DNA of 48,152 bases, taken from assembly GCA_001799795.1 (NCBI GenBank), contig MGUD01000009.1, forward strand, positions 1 through 48,152, read 5' to 3'. The stretch is from Elusimicrobia bacterium GWC2_61_19 (lineage in GTDB: Bacteria > Elusimicrobiota > Elusimicrobia > Elusimicrobiales > UBA9959). The notes under the pieces were generated by a model that had not been told where the DNA came from, did no database searches, and saw only the letters and a list, made by a program, of their open reading frames with translations. Both the position numbers and the translations under genes were made by a program. Below, piece by piece: positions 45,293 through 48,152 of the stretch; the first letter of the stretch is position 1, and every line of letters starts with the position of its first letter.

Positions 45293-45519
45293 TATTTTTT
45301 AACCTCGGCGGTCTTGGATTTCGCCAGCTCGCGCTGCCTGAGCCAGGTGTTGATCATGGCTATTTTGCGGCGGGCGGTGCGCAGCACGAGCGGGTTCTCT
45401 ACCGGCGCGGTGGTGCGTTTGAACTTAAGCTGGAAAATGTGTTTCTTGAGGTCCGCGGCCTGCGCCTTCAGTTCGGCGTCGCCCATGTGCATCAAGGTTT
45501 CCTTGTCTTTTCTTTTCAT
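45292..45519 (-). CDS. rpmC: 50S ribosomal protein L29
   Basis: The 75-residue helical hairpin sits at the tunnel exit. It has MHMGDAELKAQAADLKKHIF and VLRTARRKIAMINTWLRQRE, the L29 pattern. It overlaps rpsQ by one base and follows rplP by 18 bp. Confidence 0.95.
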   Translation of the reverse strand: MKRKDKETLMHMGDAELKAQAADLKKHIFQLKFKRTTAPVENPLVLRTARRKIAMINTWLRQRELAKSKTAEVKK

Positions 45520-45537
45520 AAGGGGCTGCTCTCCTTG

Positions 45538-45954
45538 TTAATTCTCTTCGCGGCTGATGAACCGGGTCTTTATCGGCAGTTTGTGGCCGGCGCGGATAAA
45601 AGCTTCTTTCGCGGTGGCGACGTCGAGGCCTTCGACCTCGAACAGGATGCGGCCGGGCCGCACGACGGCTACCCAATGGTCCGGCGCGCCTTTACCCTTA
45701 CCCATGCGGGTTTCGGCGGGGTGCTTGGTAACGGCCTTGTCCGGGAATATGCGGATCCAGATCTTGCCTTTCTTGCGCAGGTAGCGCACGATGCACACGC
45801 GGCAGGCTTCTATCTGGCGCGCGGTTATCCAGCGGGGCTCCATGGCCTTCAGGCCGAACTCTCCGAAAGCCAGCGTAAAGCCGCGCTTCGCGACACCCTT
45901 AATACGGGGGGCGGAATGCGTTTTGCGGTATTTTACTCTCTTAGGCATCAACAT
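45538..45954 (-). CDS. rplP: 50S ribosomal protein L16
   Basis: The 138-residue protein helps form the A site. It starts [20 protein letters not shown] and contains [20 protein letters not shown] and [20 protein letters not shown], all highly conserved. It lies between rpsC (23 bp upstream) and rpmC. Confidence 0.97.
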   Translation of the reverse strand: MLMPKRVKYRKTHSAPRIKGVAKRGFTLAFGEFGLKAMEPRWITARQIEACRVCIVRYLRKKGKIWIRIFPDKAVTKHPAETRMGKGKGAPDHWVAVVRPGRILFEVEGLDVATAKEAFIRAGHKLPIKTRFISREEN

Positions 45955-45977
45955 AGTTATTGCTCCTTAAAAAGGTC

Positions 45978-46718
45978 TTAAGCGGATGGGTTCGTGTTCC
46001 TGCGGGCGGCCGCGGATTCGTCCATCACCGGTATTTCAGTGGGGTTCTCGGCTTCCATCTTCAGCAGCTGCTCGCGCAGCTCGCGGGGAGTCTTCGCGAA
46101 GAAGAGTTTCTTGAAGATCCACACCTTTATGCCGATCTTGCCCATGCTGGTATTGGCTTCGGTTAAGCCGTAATCGATGTCGGCCGATATCGTCTGCAGG
46201 GGCACGCGGCCTTTGCGGTACCACTCGCGGCGGGCGATCTCGGCGCCGCCGAGGCGGCCGGAGGCCATGACCTTAATGCCCAGGGCGCCGGAGCCCATGG
46301 TGCGCTCCATGGCGCGCTTGATGGCGCGCTTAAAGGAGATGCGCTTCTCGAGCTGCTGCGCCACCGACTGGCCGACCAGCCGGGGATCGAGCTCGGGGAT
46401 CTTGATCTCGGAAACGTTAATGAAAACCTTGCGCTTGGTGAGGCGCTCCACGTCTTTCTTGAGGTTCTCGATGTCGGCGCCTTTGCGGCCGATCACCACG
46501 CCGGGGCGGGCGGTGTGAATGGTTACTTTAAGGTAGGCGCCGGCGCGCTCGATGTCCACCCAGCTCACGGATGCGAGCTGGAACCTGTCGGAGACCATGT
46601 TCCTGATCTCGAAATCTTCCCGGATGAGTTCCGGCATCTTCTTGGGGGAGAACCAGCGGGACTGCCAGTCCTGAATGTAGCCAAGCCTTAAACCGCGGGG
46701 ATGTATTTTCTGACCCAT
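45978..46718 (-). CDS. rpsC: 30S ribosomal protein S3
   Basis: The 246-residue protein binds mRNA at the entry tunnel. [20 protein letters not shown] is the conserved N-terminus, and the KH domain has [20 protein letters not shown]. The C-terminal domain includes [21 protein letters not shown] 25-residue polar tail ends it. I chose the ATG at 46718, 1 bp after the rplV stop. A start 12 codons earlier would overlap rplV. Confidence 0.97.
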   Translation of the reverse strand: MGQKIHPRGLRLGYIQDWQSRWFSPKKMPELIREDFEIRNMVSDRFQLASVSWVDIERAGAYLKVTIHTARPGVVIGRKGADIENLKKDVERLTKRKVFINVSEIKIPELDPRLVGQSVAQQLEKRISFKRAIKRAMERTMGSGALGIKVMASGRLGGAEIARREWYRKGRVPLQTISADIDYGLTEANTSMGKIGIKVWIFKKLFFAKTPRELREQLLKMEAENPTEIPVMDESAAARRNTNPSA

Positions 46719-46719
46719 A

Positions 46720-47076
46720 TTATTTCCGCTCCTTGGTATCCGACACGACCACATTGATGTGGCACATCTTGCGCTTGAACGGCATGGCGCGGCCCTGGGG
46801 GCCGGGCTGCACGCGCTTAAGCATCTTCATCGGGCCCTGATCGGCGCTGGCCTGGGTGACCCAGATGGTCTTCAGGTCGAGCTTGCGGCCGAGCTTCACC
46901 GAGAGATTGGCGCCGGCGGACTTAATGGCTTTGTCCACGATGTCGGTGGCAATCCTGGGAAGGCTCTCCAGTATGTAATGCGCCTCGTAAAGGGATTTTC
47001 CCCTTACCGCGTCGAGCAGCTGGGCCACCTTGCGGCGGCCGAAGCGCTGGTATCTGAGATGACATTTAGCTTCCAT
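46720..47076 (-). CDS. rplV: 50S ribosomal protein L22
   Basis: The 118-residue protein lines the exit tunnel, with a beta hairpin that macrolide resistance mutations can affect. [20 protein letters not shown] and the C-terminal [20 protein letters not shown] are typical. A 74-bp gap with a hairpin separates it from rpsS. Confidence 0.97.
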   Translation of the reverse strand: MEAKCHLRYQRFGRRKVAQLLDAVRGKSLYEAHYILESLPRIATDIVDKAIKSAGANLSVKLGRKLDLKTIWVTQASADQGPMKMLKRVQPGPQGRAMPFKRKMCHINVVVSDTKERK

Positions 47077-47108
47077 AAATTTCTCCGTTTCGTTTTATCT
47101 GTGAGAAC

Positions 47109-47134
47109 CCGGGTTCCCTTAACGGGAACCCCGG
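47109..47134 (-). other. Perfect hairpin in the rpsS-rplV gap
   Basis: GGGTTCCC (47111-47118) and GGGAACCC (47124-47131) pair perfectly around TTAAC, extended by CC/GG across a bulged C. There is no T tract on the minus side. It may stabilise or process the mRNA, or regulate rplV translation. Confidence 0.55.
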
Positions 47135-47150
47135 CTCCCGGAATTTACTT

Positions 47151-47438
47151 CTAGGTCAGCGCTGTCGCTTCCTTGGTATGCGACTGGCCGTGGCCCTTGA
47201 ACAGCCGGGGGAAAGAGAACTCGCCCAGCTTGTGGCCGACCATGCGCTCCGTCACGTACACCGGCAGGAACTTGCGGCCGTTGTGGACCATAAGCGTCTG
47301 ACCGACGAATTCGGGGGTGATGGTGCAGGCGCGCGCCCAGGTCTTTATCTGGCGCTTGTCGCCGGACTGCACGGCAGCCTGTACTTTGGCCAGAAGTTTC
47401 TGGTCTACGAAAGGGCCTTTTTTAGATGATCTGCTCAT
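47151..47438 (-). CDS. rpsS: 30S ribosomal protein S19
   Basis: The 95-residue head protein begins [20 protein letters not shown] and contains [20 protein letters not shown] and [20 protein letters not shown]. Length is normal. It follows rplB by 14 bp. Confidence 0.97.
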   Translation of the reverse strand: MSRSSKKGPFVDQKLLAKVQAAVQSGDKRQIKTWARACTITPEFVGQTLMVHNGRKFLPVYVTERMVGHKLGEFSFPRLFKGHGQSHTKEATALT

Positions 47439-47452
47439 TTATATTCCTCCGA

Positions 47453-48152
47453 TTAAGCGTTCGTCGACTTGCGTCTGTCCGCCACTATCATCCAGCCCCA
47501 GATCTTGGATTTGGTCCTGGTCTTGTAGCCCTTCGAGGGCTGGTTCCACGGAGAGCGGGGCACATTATTGCCCTTGGAACGGCCGCGGCCGCCGCCGAGC
47601 GGATGGTCGCAGGCGTTCATGGCTCCGCCGCGCACGGTGGGCTTCACGCCGATGTGGCGCTGGCGGCCCGCCTTGCCGAGGGTGATGGTATTGTGTTCGA
47701 TGTTGCCGACCTGGCCGATGGTGGCCAGGCAGCCCTTAAGCACTTTGCGGATCTCGCCGGAAGGCATCTTGATGGTGGCGTAATCGCCCTCTTTGGCCAT
47801 CAGCTGCGCCTGGGTGCCGGCGGCGCGCACGAACTGGGCGCCCTTGCCCGGGATCATTTCGATGGCGTGGATAAAGGTACCGTCGGGGATATTGGTCATC
47901 GGCAGCGCGTTGCCCAGGCGTATCTCGGCCTTGGGGCCGCTCATGACCGTGGCGCCTACGCCCAGGCCCAGAGGGGCGGGGATGTAGCGCTTGTCGCCGT
48001 CCGCGTAGAACAGCAGGGCGATGCGGGCGTTCCTGTTGGGATCGTATTCAATAGCGGCGACGCGCGCGGGCACGCCGTACTTTTCGCGCTTGAAATCGAT
48101 GTCGCGGTAGCGCCGGCGGTGGCCGCCGCCGTGGTGGCGGACCATGACCATG
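47453..48152 (-). CDS. rplB: 50S ribosomal protein L2 (N-terminus outside window)
   Basis: About 232 codons are visible, lacking roughly 45 N-terminal residues because the gene runs off the right edge. The apparent ATG at 48151 is internal. [20 protein letters not shown] and the C-terminal PHLG-type region [20 protein letters not shown] identify L2, a core protein at the peptidyl-transferase centre. It opens the ribosomal block in this window. Confidence 0.96.
   Translation of the reverse strand, partial: MVMVRHHGGGHRRRYRDIDFKREKYGVPARVAAIEYDPNRNARIALLFYADGDKRYIPAPLGLGVGATVMSGPKAEIRLGNALPMTNIPDGTFIHAIEMIPGKGAQFVRAAGTQAQLMAKEGDYATIKMPSGEIRKVLKGCLATIGQVGNIEHNTITLGKAGRQRHIGVKPTVRGGAMNACDHPLGGGRGRSKGNNVPRSPWNQPSKGYKTRTKSKIWGWMIVADRRKSTNA

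Overview
This 48 kb window is mostly core chromosome from a GC-rich bacterium (about 60% GC or more by eye), with a short accessory segment at the left end. The organism looks like a Gram-negative-type bacterium. It has MreBCD/RodA/PBP2, an AMIN-domain amidase, lipoproteins, a c-di-AMP cyclase and zinc-type S14, S4 and L36. The run from the alpha operon into mreB and on to RodA, a DUF2344 protein and RNase G reminds me of Elusimicrobiota or neighbouring phyla. That is a weak, memory-based impression and no phylogenetic test was run. I saw no rRNA, tRNA or CRISPR array.

Layout. (1) 1-4.9 kb is accessory. An AT-richer minus-strand pair (AAA-type ATPase and a five-helix membrane protein) and a divergent small membrane protein come first, then a decayed-looking reading frame and a metallophosphoesterase. 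Next are a lone receiver protein and an XRE regulator with an operator-like sequence over its start codon. Three pairs of repeats (86, 54 and 26 bp) occur in the same order in 45-2508 and 2832-3957, like two modules with a common frame and different genes. (2) 5.0-8.7 kb holds signalling genes: a REC-GAF-histidine kinase hybrid, a single receiver, an exported CsgG/FlgO-like protein and an OmpR-type regulator. (3) 8.8-14.25 kb is a plus-strand surface-glycan operon: flippase, glycosyltransferase, methyltransferase and two more glycosyltransferases. It meets a polysaccharide deacetylase tail to tail. (4) 15.4-18.8 kb is hpt-ftsH-cdaA on the minus strand, ending in a 32-codon ORF that looks like CdaR/YbbR cut down to its membrane anchor. 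(5) 18.9-20.5 kb holds a secreted phospholipase D-like protein with a strong terminator.

(6) From 48,152 down to 20,716 every recognisable gene is on the minus strand (27.4 kb). In transcription order these are: ribosomal proteins rplB to rplO, without rpmD; secY-adk-map-infA-rpmJ; rpsM-rpsK-rpsD-rpoA-rplQ; mreB-mreC-mreD-mrdA-rodA; a DUF2344 protein; rng; an amidase; murI; a small exported protein; an orphan HicA with Tyr where family members have the catalytic His; a lipoprotein; a ComB-like phosphatase; queC; queE; and a CPCC-motif protein. A rho-independent terminator lies beyond the last gene. Translation, secretion, cell-wall elongation, wall turnover and queuosine precursor synthesis are therefore strung along one strand.

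No complete new system can be proven from sequence alone. The strongest leads are the repeat-framed modules with their ATPase/membrane pair, the CdaR micro-ORF overlapping cdaA, the altered orphan HicA, the ComB-like enzyme coupled to queC-queE, and repeated or structured leader elements inside the ribosomal operon.
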